From G963662985 sp963662985 (lineage in GTDB: Bacteria > Chloroflexota > Anaerolineae > Anaerolineales > UBA11579), in contig OY760067.1 in NCBI GenBank assembly GCA_963662985.1, forward strand, positions 124,001 to 188,000: DNA of 64,000 bases, in the 5' to 3' direction. Each line of letters opens with the position of its first letter. The stretch's first letter is position 1. Positions 49,916 to 59,628 of the stretch are shown piece after piece. Position numbers and translations under genes: made by a program. The notes beneath the pieces are model-generated. The model was not told the origin of the DNA, ran no database searches, and saw only the letters and a list, made by a program, of their open reading frames with translations.

Positions 49916-51862
49916 ATGAAAACAATTCAAATTTTTCTTCAAGCCATTAAAAATAAAATATTGGTCGTGTTTAAAATTACTCAACAGTTACCTTTATCTC
50001 ATTTGCTCTCAATTGCACTATATAAAATTCAAAAGACTTTTGGTATCGTGCGTTTATGGGAATACGGTAAGAAAGAAGAAATTCCTGTAAATTTATTACG
50101 TTTTGATATTGATGTTGATAGTATTTCGAATGCGGATCAAATAAAAATCATTACTGAAGCAGACCAAATTTTAGCAGGTACTATCACTCTTTTTGGCGTG
50201 CTTAAGCAAGAACTAAGATTTCCAAATCAACAAAACGCAAAACACTGGTCTACATTCTATGGTGATCAATTTGAAGGAAAAGATATTAAGTTTACATGGG
50301 AACCAGCACGCTTTTCATGGGCGATCAAATTGGCACAAGCCTTTTTGATTTCAAAAGATGAAAAATACGCTGAATTCTTATGGAAAAAAATTGAAGAATT
50401 TTTTTCCATAAATCCTGCATTTTTAGGTGTTCAATATTTCTCTGCTCAAGAAGTAGCAATGCGTATTATTAATTTATCTTATTGTGTTTCTATACTTCGA
50501 GATGCTAAATCAACTACAAAAGAACGGTTAAGATTATTTAGTTCAATGGTTGAAACCCATACGTTCCGGATTCCAAGCACATTAAGTTATTCAAAAGCAC
50601 AAAACAACAATCATTTGCTTAGTGAGGCGGTTGGTTTATATACTGCTGGAATTATTTTAAAAGACCATTCAAAAGCAAAACGATGGCAAAAATTAGGCCT
50701 AAAAACTTTTGAATACGCTATACAACATCAAATTGCTGTTGATGGAGCTTATTCTCAACATAGCGTTCGTTATCATCGTTTAATGCTGGAGTTAGTGAAT
50801 TGGATGTTTGTTGTTTGCTTATTTAGTGAAGACAATATCTCTGATAAAAGTATGAAGTTAATTAAGAATAGCGTTATTTGGTTATCTTCGCTTTGTAATC
50901 CAGATAATGGGAAATGCCCTAATTTAGGGCCAAATGATGGTGCTTATTTAATGCCTTTTTCTACTGCTGAATACGATGATTATCGACCTGTTTTACAATT
51001 AAGTTCATTTTTGTTTTTGAATATGTCTTTATACAATAACAAAGAGTCTTTTTCTAATTTACAATGGTTAGCTTTTAATCAAGATAAATTAGAGCTCAAA
51101 AATGAATTTTATTCATTTCAAAATAAGAATGTTATTCATGGTATTCAAAGCTATGCTTATTTTCGTGTTGAAAAATTTACTAATAGACCCGGGCATGCAG
51201 ATCAATTTCATTTTGACCTTTGGTATAAAGGTATAAATGTTCTTTTGGATGCAGGAACTTTTTCTTATAATTCAAATTCGCCATGGAATAATCCATTAAG
51301 TAATACTTTTTATCACAATATAGTGTCAGTTGAATATTCAAATCAAATGACTCGTGGTGGAAAATTTTTGTGGCTTGATTGGGCAAATGCAATCAAAACA
51401 GAAAAATATACTGATCAAGTAGGAAAAATTAGAAGTATTAGCTCCGAACATCACGGATATGCGAAGTATAATGTAATTCATCAAAGAATTATTGATGTCC
51501 AACAAAATGATTGGTTGATAAAAGACACTTTGTTCAAAAAAAGTGAGAAAAAAGAAGATCAAGTAAATGTGGGATATCACTTATTAATTAAAAATCCTTT
51601 ATCCTATCAAATTAATGATAATCAAATTGTTTTTCAATATGATGGTTTTCAGATGATTATGACGATTATTGGATTTTCAAATGAAAAAATTAGTCTAATT
51701 AAAGGCGGTGAACAAATTTTTGGTGAAAGAGTTGAAAAAGAACTCGAATGTTATGGTTGGTTTTCCCCCACTTATGGATATAAAGAAGAAGCAATAAGTC
51801 TTTTAATTGAGGATTCACTTCGAATTCCTACGGAAATTTTGACCAAAATTCGTTTTGAATAA
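49916..51862 (+). CDS. Heparinase II/III family protein (polysaccharide lyase-like)
   Basis: This is a 648-residue protein with an N-terminal alpha/alpha toroid and a C-terminal beta-sandwich. Typical sites are SKAQNNNHLLSEAVGLYTAG (Asn-His pair of the active site), QHSVRYHRLMLEL and RPGHADQFHFDLWYKG with VLLDAGTFSYNS. It is expected to act on uronic-acid-containing polysaccharide; substrate unknown. No signal peptide is seen, so it may work inside the cell or on a lipid-linked precursor. The ATG at 49916 lacks a Shine-Dalgarno; the promoter placement suggests a leaderless mRNA. An in-frame start at 49892 would lie inside the promoter. Confidence 0.87.
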   Translation: MKTIQIFLQAIKNKILVVFKITQQLPLSHLLSIALYKIQKTFGIVRLWEYGKKEEIPVNLLRFDIDVDSISNADQIKIITEADQILAGTITLFGVLKQELRFPNQQNAKHWSTFYGDQFEGKDIKFTWEPARFSWAIKLAQAFLISKDEKYAEFLWKKIEEFFSINPAFLGVQYFSAQEVAMRIINLSYCVSILRDAKSTTKERLRLFSSMVETHTFRIPSTLSYSKAQNNNHLLSEAVGLYTAGIILKDHSKAKRWQKLGLKTFEYAIQHQIAVDGAYSQHSVRYHRLMLELVNWMFVVCLFSEDNISDKSMKLIKNSVIWLSSLCNPDNGKCPNLGPNDGAYLMPFSTAEYDDYRPVLQLSSFLFLNMSLYNNKESFSNLQWLAFNQDKLELKNEFYSFQNKNVIHGIQSYAYFRVEKFTNRPGHADQFHFDLWYKGINVLLDAGTFSYNSNSPWNNPLSNTFYHNIVSVEYSNQMTRGGKFLWLDWANAIKTEKYTDQVGKIRSISSEHHGYAKYNVIHQRIIDVQQNDWLIKDTLFKKSEKKEDQVNVGYHLLIKNPLSYQINDNQIVFQYDGFQMIMTIIGFSNEKISLIKGGEQIFGERVEKELECYGWFSPTYGYKEEAISLLIEDSLRIPTEILTKIRFE

Positions 51863-51905
51863 ATTTTGACATTTAGCTTATTCCAACCATAAATCACTTT
51901 CTTCA

Positions 51906-51914
51906 TGTTATAAT
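51906..51914 (+). promoter_or_regulatory. Extended -10 promoter of gyrB
   Basis: TGTTATAAT is a perfect TGnTATAAT element 38 nt before the GTG start. A -35 box is not obvious. Confidence 0.55.
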
Positions 51915-51951
51915 AGCTCATTAGTTCAAATATTAATTTTTGGAGGCTTCG

Positions 51952-53880
51952 GTGACAGATAATAAGAATAATTCAACTAACTATCAGGCATCAGATATTC
52001 AAGTTCTGGAAGGTCTTGAAGCAGTACGACGACGCCCTGGTATGTATGTTGGTGGGACGGATATTAAAGCACTCCATCACCTTGTTTATGAAGTTGTTGA
52101 TAACTCAATTGACGAAGCTTTAGCAGGAGTATGTGACACTATTATAGTGACTATCCATGAGGATAGTAGCATCACGGTTGAAGATAACGGACGTGGTATC
52201 CCTGTGGATATGCATCCACAATTAGGAATTTCTGCTTTGCAAGTTGTGCTTACTACTCTACATGCTGGTGGTAAGTTTGATAATGCTGCCTATAAAGTAT
52301 CTGGTGGTTTGCATGGGGTTGGTTTGTCAGCAGTAAATGCTTTATCAGAATGGATGGAAGTTGAAGTTCGCCGAAATGGTGAAGTTCATATGATTCGTTG
52401 TGAACGTGGAAAGGCAGTTGGCCCGGTAAAAGTAATTCGAAAAATGGAAAAAAATGAAGTTACTGGTACAAAGCAAACCTTTAAGTTTGATGACACTATT
52501 TTTATTGGAGAGATGGATTTTAATTTTAATACATTGAAAACCAGATTCCGTGAAATGGCATTTGTTACAAAAGGCATTACTTTATCCTTAAAAGATGAGC
52601 GTGATAATCAAGAAATGACCTTCCATTTTGAAGGCGGGATCACTTCATTTGTTCGTTATTTAAATCGAAATAAAGAAGTTGTACACCCTGTTGTACATGC
52701 AGAAAATGAAATCGATAATATTACAATCGATGCAGCAATTCAATATACTGATGCTTACGCAGAATCATTATATGCTTTTGCAAATACAATCAATACCACC
52801 GATGGCGGTTCTCACTTGACTGGTTTGCGCATGGCAATTACCAAAACAATCAATACTTATGCTCGAAAAGCTGGTCTATTAAAAGACAACGATACAAACT
52901 TCTCGGGTGATGATACAAGAGAAGGTTTGACTGCTATTGTTTCTATTAAACATCCGGATCCTCAATTTGAATCACAAACTAAAGTAAAATTGATGAACCC
53001 TGAAGTGCAAACTTTGACTCAACAAGTTGTTACGGAAGCATTTTCTTCTTTCTTAGAAGAGAATCCTGCGGCAGGGAAAGCTATTGTATCTAAGTGTTTG
53101 ACTTCTGCACGCGCAAGAGATGCTGCACGAAAAGCTAGAGATCTTGTGATTCGAAAATCTGCGTTAGAAAGTCTAACCCTTCCTGGTAAATTGGCAGACT
53201 GTTCAAGCAAAGATGCTTCGACATCTGAACTGTATATTGTAGAAGGTAACTCGGCTGGTGGATCTGCAAAACAAGGGCGAGATCGCCATTTCCAAGCAAT
53301 ATTACCTTTACGCGGTAAGATATTAAATACAGAGCGGGCTCGACTTGATAAAGTTCTTGGAAATAATGAAGTTAAAGCGATGATTTCTGCTTTAGGAACT
53401 GGGATTGGTGAGAATTTTGATATTGATAACTTACGATATCACCGAATTATTATCATGTGTGATGCTGATGTTGATGGCTCTCATATTCGCACATTGCTAT
53501 TAACCTTTTTATTCCGCTATATGCCTGAGCTAATTAATTCAGGTTATGTTTATATTGCACAACCTCCTCTTTACAGTATTTCTCAGGGAAAAAATCAGGT
53601 TTATGCCTATACAGAAAATGAAAAAGAAGAAATGTTGAAGAATCTTGGTGAAAAAGCTGAAAAAGCACATGTTCAACGATATAAAGGTCTCGGTGAAATG
53701 AATCCTGAACAATTGTGGACTACTACTATGGATCCTGAAAACCGTATTTTGTTACAAGTTCAAATCGACGACGCTAAGGAAGCTGATAGGACTTTTGATA
53801 TGTTGATGGGCTCTGCAGTTCCTCCACGTAAGCGTTTTATTACAACCCATGCAAGTGAAGTGCGCAATTTGGATGTATAG
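51952..53880 (+). CDS. gyrB: DNA gyrase subunit B
   Basis: This 642-residue type II topoisomerase ATPase subunit has the GHKL ATP site in HHLVYEVVDNSIDEALAG, VEDNGRGIPVDMH and KVSGGLHGVGLSAVNALS. The Toprim domain has LYIVEGNSAGGSAKQGRD and MCDADVDGSHIRTLLL. The C-terminal tail is QRYKGLGEMNPEQLWTTTMD. It supplies ATP-driven negative supercoiling with GyrA, which is not in the window. ParE cannot be fully excluded by sequence alone. I chose GTG at 51952, because GGAGG ends 5 nt before it; an upstream TTG at 51940 would overlap that site. Confidence 0.95.
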   Translation: MTDNKNNSTNYQASDIQVLEGLEAVRRRPGMYVGGTDIKALHHLVYEVVDNSIDEALAGVCDTIIVTIHEDSSITVEDNGRGIPVDMHPQLGISALQVVLTTLHAGGKFDNAAYKVSGGLHGVGLSAVNALSEWMEVEVRRNGEVHMIRCERGKAVGPVKVIRKMEKNEVTGTKQTFKFDDTIFIGEMDFNFNTLKTRFREMAFVTKGITLSLKDERDNQEMTFHFEGGITSFVRYLNRNKEVVHPVVHAENEIDNITIDAAIQYTDAYAESLYAFANTINTTDGGSHLTGLRMAITKTINTYARKAGLLKDNDTNFSGDDTREGLTAIVSIKHPDPQFESQTKVKLMNPEVQTLTQQVVTEAFSSFLEENPAAGKAIVSKCLTSARARDAARKARDLVIRKSALESLTLPGKLADCSSKDASTSELYIVEGNSAGGSAKQGRDRHFQAILPLRGKILNTERARLDKVLGNNEVKAMISALGTGIGENFDIDNLRYHRIIIMCDADVDGSHIRTLLLTFLFRYMPELINSGYVYIAQPPLYSISQGKNQVYAYTENEKEEMLKNLGEKAEKAHVQRYKGLGEMNPEQLWTTTMDPENRILLQVQIDDAKEADRTFDMLMGSAVPPRKRFITTHASEVRNLDV

Positions 53881-53904
53881 ATTTAAAAAATTAGTTTTCA
53901 AAAT

Positions 53905-53936
53905 AAAAGAACAGGAATCCCCTGTTCTTTTTTTAT
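53905..53936 (+). terminator. Intrinsic terminator of gyrB
   Basis: An 11-bp stem aaaagaacagg/cctgttctttt with a 5-nt loop is followed by more T. Confidence 0.9.
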
Positions 53937-53944
53937 AAACTATA

Positions 53945-53950
53945 TACAAT
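53945..53950 (+). promoter_or_regulatory. -10 box giving a leaderless mRNA for the gene at 53957
   Basis: TACAAT within TATATACAAT ends 6 nt before the ATG at 53957. The -35 is weak. Confidence 0.45.
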
Positions 53951-53956
53951 AAGGCT

Positions 53957-54595
53957 ATGTTTTCAATAAATACAGAACAAAGTAAGAAGTATCGCGCTAT
54001 TCTTTATATTATCATTTTAGCTACAATTCCTTTTTATCTTCTAGGCATTGGAGTTGCATCATATAAAATTTCTGAAAACAAACAAAATCAACTGGTGGAA
54101 GCGGACAATACTCAAGTTATTGTCACAATTAATGGCACCCTTTTTATTGGATCTGGAACTGATCTGCTTACTTTAGTACCTTTTATGGCTACTGGAACTC
54201 AAACTCAAACAATTACTTCCACTTATGCAATTCAACCTACCAAAACTTTGTTTGTCCCTCCAACATATACGCCTACAATGACACCTACTGCTACTTTAAT
54301 TCCTACTTGGACATTTGTTCCTTTACCTACGTTGACTCATACAGCAACAGCAACCTATACATTTACACCAACTCTTACGCCTACTAAAACAGCTACAATT
54401 ATTTTCACACCTACATTTACACCTATTGTACCGACAAATACTCAGATTCCTATCGAAGCAACTACAATCGTGCCTACAAAAATTCCAACTGTTATCCCAA
54501 CTGAAACTTTTACTCCTGTTGTTATCAATACGGATACACCAGTTCCACCGAGTTTTGCACCTTCAGAAACTGAAACATTAGTGAGTTCTGAATAA
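53957..54595 (+). CDS. Membrane-anchored protein with Thr/Pro-rich external domain
   Basis: This 212-residue protein has one N-terminal membrane helix (about residues 14-36). A short globular part follows (VIVTINGTLFIGSGTDLLTL), then a low-complexity tail with many Thr-Pro pairs (TPTMTPTATLIPTWTF, FTPTLTPTKTAT). Such Thr/Pro tails are typical linkers in Chloroflexota surface proteins and may be glycosylated. No catalytic domain is present. The gene lies directly behind the gyrB terminator and lacks a Shine-Dalgarno. Confidence 0.72.
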   Translation: MFSINTEQSKKYRAILYIIILATIPFYLLGIGVASYKISENKQNQLVEADNTQVIVTINGTLFIGSGTDLLTLVPFMATGTQTQTITSTYAIQPTKTLFVPPTYTPTMTPTATLIPTWTFVPLPTLTHTATATYTFTPTLTPTKTATIIFTPTFTPIVPTNTQIPIEATTIVPTKIPTVIPTETFTPVVINTDTPVPPSFAPSETETLVSSE

Positions 54596-54719
54596 TCTTG
54601 TATACATTAAAAATCTTATTTTTCAATTTATAAAATCTTGTAAAATTAGTATTATTTCTCAGATTTGCTTGCACTATCCTAAATAATCAGGCATACTATT
54701 TTAATAAGGAGAAGTCATT

Positions 54720-57700
54720 ATGGGAAAAATTTCGCTTCGTCATTATAATGAAGAAATTGATGTTTTGATTGATGAAGGCAATTATAAAACTGCAATTGAA
54801 TATTCAAAACATATTCTTACTATCTATCCAAAGCACGCCGATACTTATCGTTTATTAGGCAAAGCTTTTTTAGAATCTGAACGTTTTACAGATGCTATTG
54901 ATATTTTCCAAAGACTTTTATCTTGTATTCCTAATGATTATATTGCTCATATTGGTATGAGTGTTATCCGTGAAGATGAAGCTAATCTTGATGCTGCAAT
55001 TTTCCATATGGAGCGAGCTTATGAAGTTCAACCCACAAATCAAACTTTATTGAAAGAATTAAAGCGATTGTATGGTTTGAGGGATGGTATTGAACCAAGT
55101 AAGTTAAGATTGACTACCGGAGCATTAGCAAAAATGTATGCTCATGGCGATTTATATAGCCAAGCAATTGCAGAATTATTAACTGCATTGGTTGAAGATG
55201 ATAAACGACCTGATCTTATGATCTTGCTAGCTGAAATGTATTATAAATCTAATCAAATTGATGAAACAATTGAAGTTTGTAAATCAATTTTAGAAAATTT
55301 GCCTTATTGTTTTGTTGCAAATGATTTATTAGCTCGAATCAGTATTCAAGAAAACCGTGAAACTGAATCTTTAGAGTATTTAAGTAGATTATATGAAATT
55401 GATCCTTATATAAAATATTCTGATTTCCCAAATGAAAATCCAAATGATGTTCTTGCAGATGAAGTTTTACTCGATTCTTATGAGTTCCATTTTTCTGACG
55501 AAGAAGATGAAGAGGACTATCAACCTATTGAACTACATAATACTGAAGAACTTTTGATTAATGACTGGCAAAATTCCTTTGCTGAACAAATTAATGAACA
55601 AGAAATTGAATCTCTTGAATCACAAGTCCCTGTTAAAGATATGTCTGACGATTTGCCAGATTGGCTCCAAAATAGTGATGTAATCAAAAACCAAATAAAT
55701 GATAAGGATAATGATGATTTGGATGATGAATCTGAAACGTTCAATTTATTTAATAGCTTAACGAATGATAATAATTTAGAGAAATCTGAAGAAATTAATA
55801 TCAATAATGATGATATAGAACTTGATAATTGGATGGATGAATTGAAAGAACCGTCTTCAATATCTGAATCAGAAAATGGATCAGGAGATGAAAGTGATTG
55901 GTTGAAACAACTTGGCGCAATTGGTGAATATTCCGATCAAGAAAATTCAGATGATATTGAAAATGATTCTGAATTCAATCTCGATTCTTTCTTAACTGAT
56001 TTTGATAAAAATGAAGAACCTTCAATTGATAACGAAAATGAACCTTCTTTGACTGATAATGTTAGCGAAGAAAATGATGATTCTGATTGGTTAAATAATA
56101 TTATGAATCTTTCTTCTGATGACAATGAAAATATTAATGGTGATTCTCTAGAAGAAGAGATTGAATCCACTGACTTAAATGAGGAATTGAAAGGTATTGT
56201 TGATGAGGGGAACGAAGCTGAAGAATGGTTAAATTCTATGGCTGCAATATCTGATGAAGAATTCAATAATGTAATAGATGAAGTTCAAGATGATAATATA
56301 CCTTTTGATAAAACTCCATCGCCAGTTAAGTCAGCTAATTTAGATTGGCTTGATGAAATGAAAAAAGAAGCAGTTGCTTCTGGCAATTCTCAGAAAAGCT
56401 CAGAGGATGCATTAAATCTCTTAGGTGATTTGGGTATTCTAGATGATATTGAACTTGAAAATGAATCTGAATCAGCATATGCTTCTAATAAAGATAGTTC
56501 CCTTTCTTGGATGGATGAGCTAAATGATAAAGAATCTTTGGATCATTCAGAAAAAATTGATGAAAATGAAGAAGTTTCTGAAGAAAGAAATCTTTCAGAA
56601 AGTCTATCATGGCTTGATAGTTTAGCCGACGGAGGAGAGATTTCTGATGACTCTTTGATTTTAGATGAGGATGATTCTGATGATATTGAATTAGTAGGTG
56701 AAAAAACCTCTAACGGCCTTTCAGATTTATTTGATAATGATTTGGATGATGATGAAGACAATGCTTCTGCCGAAAGCAATCTTTCAGAGAGTTTATCATG
56801 GCTTGATAGTTTAGCTGACGGAGGAGAGATTTCTGATGATTCTTTGATGTTAGATGAGGATGATTCTGATGAAATTGAATTAGTAGGTGAAAAAGCCTCT
56901 AACGGCTTTTCAGATTTATTTGATAATACTATATATGATGAAGGCAATGCTTCTACTGAAAGCAATTTGTCAGAAAGTTTGTCATGGCTTGATAGTTTAG
57001 CTGACGGAGGAGAGATTTCTGATGATTCTTTGATGTTAGATAAGGATGATTCTAAAGAATTTGAATCTGTATCTGAAAAAGCTTCTGATGGACATTCAGA
57101 TTTATTTGAAAATACTATTGATGATGAGGAAATTATTACTTCTAAAGAAAGTAATTTGTCAGAAAGTTTGTCTTGGCTTGATAGTCTGGCTGAAGGCGAA
57201 GAACTGTCTGATGAAGATTTAATTTCTGAAAACAAGGAAGAATTATCATCTGTAAATACTGAAAATACATCTACAAATGAAGATTTATCTTGGTTATCAG
57301 AGTTAGATAATATTTCTGACGGTGATAAGGATCTTGATATTGAGAAACTAGAGTTTAATAAAGATGAAACTCCATTGCCTTCAACAATTATAGAAGAAGA
57401 TGAAGAGCAGATTTATACAAATTCTAAAAGTCCTCAATCTGAGCTTTCTGAAAGTTTAGCGTGGTTAGATTCTTTGAACTCAGATAATTTGTCGAATGAT
57501 CAATTAATTTCTTCAGATAAAAATGAGAGAATTCCTGCAACTATTATTGAAGAAACACTTGATGAAGAAAATATAGAAATTGACATAAAGGAAACTGAGT
57601 TTTCTGATAATAATGATCTTTCTTGGTTAGAAGAATTAGAAGATCAAAGTGAATCATCTCCAAATATTTCAGACTCAGTCTCAGAAGATACTATCGAAAT

Positions 57701-58523
57701 TATTGAAGAAAATGAATTAGAAAAATTACAAGATACAGCTTCTTGGAAAAATTCTTTAACAACTGATGAAGATTATTCTGAGGAAGATATAAATATTATT
57801 GAAGAAAAAGATGAAAATTATAAAGCCTATATTGAAGAATCGCCTGATATAGATGAAGTTGTAAAAACAACATCAAATTCATCTTGGTTGAACGAATTAG
57901 AAAACCGGTCTGTATACGATGAATCTGCTGAAGCTGATACAGATTGGTTAGCACAATTAGAAGATGACGAAAGCATTGATCCTACAGACGAAAGTTATTC
58001 TTTAGAAAAAAGCCTCAATGAAGGAATCAATTGGGTCGATGACATCAATCTTGAAAAATCGCAACCTGTATCTAATAATTTATCTGAAGAAATCCCTGAA
58101 TGGCTTTCTGCATTAAGTGTTGCCGAAAATAGTTGGGATGAATCATCAAATGAAGAATTGAGTAGATTAGCGGAAAACACTTCTGCTGCTTGGGCTCCAG
58201 AATTCAGTACAAAAGAAATTGACGAAGAAGGTCATGTTAATGAAAAAAATATTATTTTAAGTGGGACAGAAAAAAATGAATCATTGGATTCGATTAAAAC
58301 AGCAATTGATAAAAAAGAAATCAATATAGCATTAACTATGATCGTAAAATTAATTCATAAAAATGAGTCTATCGATGAACTTATTCAGATTATGGAAGAT
58401 CTTTTGCCACATGATCCAATGAATATTAGCTTGTTACAAACATTAGGTGATGCTGAGTTGAAGAGTAATCGATTAGAGAAAGCGATGGAATATTTTACTA
58501 AAGCAGAAAAACTAATTCGATAA
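54720..58523 (+). CDS. Giant TPR protein with acidic linker and repeated W-L-x-x-L motifs
   Basis: This is a 1267-residue cytoplasmic protein. Residues 1-240 form TPR repeats (IDEGNYKTAIEYSKHILTIY; AKAFLESERFTDAIDIFQRL). Residues 240-1180 are extremely acidic (D/E/S/N) and carry about 18 short motifs of the form DWLxxL or SWLDSL. Among these are four tandem copies of a 62-63-residue unit starting NLSESLSWLDSLADGGEISD. The last 75 residues fold again as TPR-like helices (LLQTLGDAELKSNRLEKAME). The W-L motifs could be binding sites for a partner on a flexible chain. Function unknown; similar proteins are frequent in Anaerolineae. AAGGAG precedes the ATG. Confidence 0.85.
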   Translation: MGKISLRHYNEEIDVLIDEGNYKTAIEYSKHILTIYPKHADTYRLLGKAFLESERFTDAIDIFQRLLSCIPNDYIAHIGMSVIREDEANLDAAIFHMERAYEVQPTNQTLLKELKRLYGLRDGIEPSKLRLTTGALAKMYAHGDLYSQAIAELLTALVEDDKRPDLMILLAEMYYKSNQIDETIEVCKSILENLPYCFVANDLLARISIQENRETESLEYLSRLYEIDPYIKYSDFPNENPNDVLADEVLLDSYEFHFSDEEDEEDYQPIELHNTEELLINDWQNSFAEQINEQEIESLESQVPVKDMSDDLPDWLQNSDVIKNQINDKDNDDLDDESETFNLFNSLTNDNNLEKSEEININNDDIELDNWMDELKEPSSISESENGSGDESDWLKQLGAIGEYSDQENSDDIENDSEFNLDSFLTDFDKNEEPSIDNENEPSLTDNVSEENDDSDWLNNIMNLSSDDNENINGDSLEEEIESTDLNEELKGIVDEGNEAEEWLNSMAAISDEEFNNVIDEVQDDNIPFDKTPSPVKSANLDWLDEMKKEAVASGNSQKSSEDALNLLGDLGILDDIELENESESAYASNKDSSLSWMDELNDKESLDHSEKIDENEEVSEERNLSESLSWLDSLADGGEISDDSLILDEDDSDDIELVGEKTSNGLSDLFDNDLDDDEDNASAESNLSESLSWLDSLADGGEISDDSLMLDEDDSDEIELVGEKASNGFSDLFDNTIYDEGNASTESNLSESLSWLDSLADGGEISDDSLMLDKDDSKEFESVSEKASDGHSDLFENTIDDEEIITSKESNLSESLSWLDSLAEGEELSDEDLISENKEELSSVNTENTSTNEDLSWLSELDNISDGDKDLDIEKLEFNKDETPLPSTIIEEDEEQIYTNSKSPQSELSESLAWLDSLNSDNLSNDQLISSDKNERIPATIIEETLDEENIEIDIKETEFSDNNDLSWLEELEDQSESSPNISDSVSEDTIEIIEENELEKLQDTASWKNSLTTDEDYSEEDINIIEEKDENYKAYIEESPDIDEVVKTTSNSSWLNELENRSVYDESAEADTDWLAQLEDDESIDPTDESYSLEKSLNEGINWVDDINLEKSQPVSNNLSEEIPEWLSALSVAENSWDESSNEELSRLAENTSAAWAPEFSTKEIDEEGHVNEKNIILSGTEKNESLDSIKTAIDKKEINIALTMIVKLIHKNESIDELIQIMEDLLPHDPMNISLLQTLGDAELKSNRLEKAMEYFTKAEKLIR
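56589..57239 (+). repeat. Four tandem 186-189-bp coding repeats
   Basis: Units begin at 56589, 56778, 56964 and 57153, each encoding N-L-S-E-S-L-S-W-L-D-S-L-A. The first three share long identical runs at DNA level and the fourth has diverged. They keep the reading frame (62-63 codons), which fits recent expansion by unequal recombination inside the WL-motif gene. Confidence 0.85.
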
Positions 58524-58606
58524 TTATTGTTTATTCAATAGTATAATTAAGATGATATGAGAAATCATGTCATCTTTTTATATTTCAAAATGAAGGAGTC
58601 TTTTTT

Positions 58607-59593
58607 ATGAAGCTTTTTAATTCTATTTTGAACGAAATCTTTTCAAAACAAAAAAGTGGTGTGAAGATATTTAAAAATCCTCAATTTAATTCAAAATTTG
58701 AAAATGAGCTTTTATTCTTTTGTAAACCAGATTGCTTTCTAGATAAAAACAAAAAAGATTTTTTGAAAATAGCAAAGATGATTGATGATAAATTTAGAGA
58801 GTATGAAGTTTATCCAAGTGGTGGAATTCTTTATTCAGGTAAAGCTTTAGCTGAACATAATATAATGAACCGACATTATGGTTTTATTAATAAATTATCT
58901 TTACATGCTTCTGAGATTATTACTAAAGAAGAAAAAGATATCATGTGTAAAACTCTAAACGTGTCAGAAAAAGATGTTAGTTTTTTGGGTGGACATGAGT
59001 TTTTGAAAAAATACCCTCAATTTGATGATTTATCAATTAAGCCGTTTTGGTTGGCTAAGGAATCTTATAAATTGAGAAGTGGGTTTTATTATCAACTTTA
59101 TTCTGTAAACAATGATGAAGTGGTCTTGATTAATGGTTTCCACCCTCCACAATTAAAACATTATACTGCCCCAGATCGACAAATTCTTTTAATGATTTTA
59201 CATACTAATACTGATTGGGAAAAAGTAAAAAATGAAATGACAGGAAATACTTTTCCTGAAAAATCAAGTCCTAATTCTATTAGAGGCAAATTGTTTTTTA
59301 ATCCTGATGAATATAAGACACATTCAATGAATGTGTCCAATAATTACGTTCATATGTCTGCTGGTCCATTTGAGGCTCTTTATGAAATCAATAATTTTTT
59401 TGCTCCTATCGATGAATTAGATTTTAAGATAACTGATACGAATATTGGATTACGCTTAGAAAAAAATGTTCCATTATTAGAAAAAATTTTAGAAAATCCA
59501 ATATTAGATTTAAAGGAACCAGAAGACCTTTTTACATTTACAGAAAATATGAACACTTCAATTGCATTAGAATCAATTCAAAAAATAGATTAA
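58607..59593 (+). CDS. Long nucleoside-diphosphate-kinase-like protein
   Basis: This 328-residue protein contains NDK hallmarks spread over twice the normal length. LLFFCKPDCF near the start corresponds to the KPD motif, and NRHYGFI to the conserved HY. EMTGNTFPEKSSPNSIRGKL matches the GaTdP...GTIRG region. NNYVHMSAGPFEALYEINNF matches the active-site NxxHGSDS segment, with the catalytic His retained but the Ser-Asp pair altered. About 100 residues are inserted between the halves. It may transfer phosphate between nucleotides, or have adopted another role. Annotation pipelines could miss it. GGAG precedes the ATG, and a terminator follows. Confidence 0.65.
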   Translation: MKLFNSILNEIFSKQKSGVKIFKNPQFNSKFENELLFFCKPDCFLDKNKKDFLKIAKMIDDKFREYEVYPSGGILYSGKALAEHNIMNRHYGFINKLSLHASEIITKEEKDIMCKTLNVSEKDVSFLGGHEFLKKYPQFDDLSIKPFWLAKESYKLRSGFYYQLYSVNNDEVVLINGFHPPQLKHYTAPDRQILLMILHTNTDWEKVKNEMTGNTFPEKSSPNSIRGKLFFNPDEYKTHSMNVSNNYVHMSAGPFEALYEINNFFAPIDELDFKITDTNIGLRLEKNVPLLEKILENPILDLKEPEDLFTFTENMNTSIALESIQKID

Positions 59594-59596
59594 ATA

Positions 59597-59628
59597 AAAA
59601 AAGCCAGTAAATTACTGGCTTTTTTTTA
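59597..59628. terminator. Bidirectional terminator between convergent genes
   Basis: The palindrome aagccagtaa/ttactggctt has A-run and T-run flanks. It serves both the NDK-like gene and rsfS. Confidence 0.9.

Noticed and set aside
55520..57235. Several long Ser-rich minus-strand frames opposite the WL-repeat gene
   Set aside because: They arise from the complement of Asp/Glu/Ser codons in a repetitive acidic gene and have no start signals.
56589..57239. CRISPR-like or mobile-element repeat
   Set aside because: Units are contiguous, in frame and coding, without spacers; they are protein repeats.
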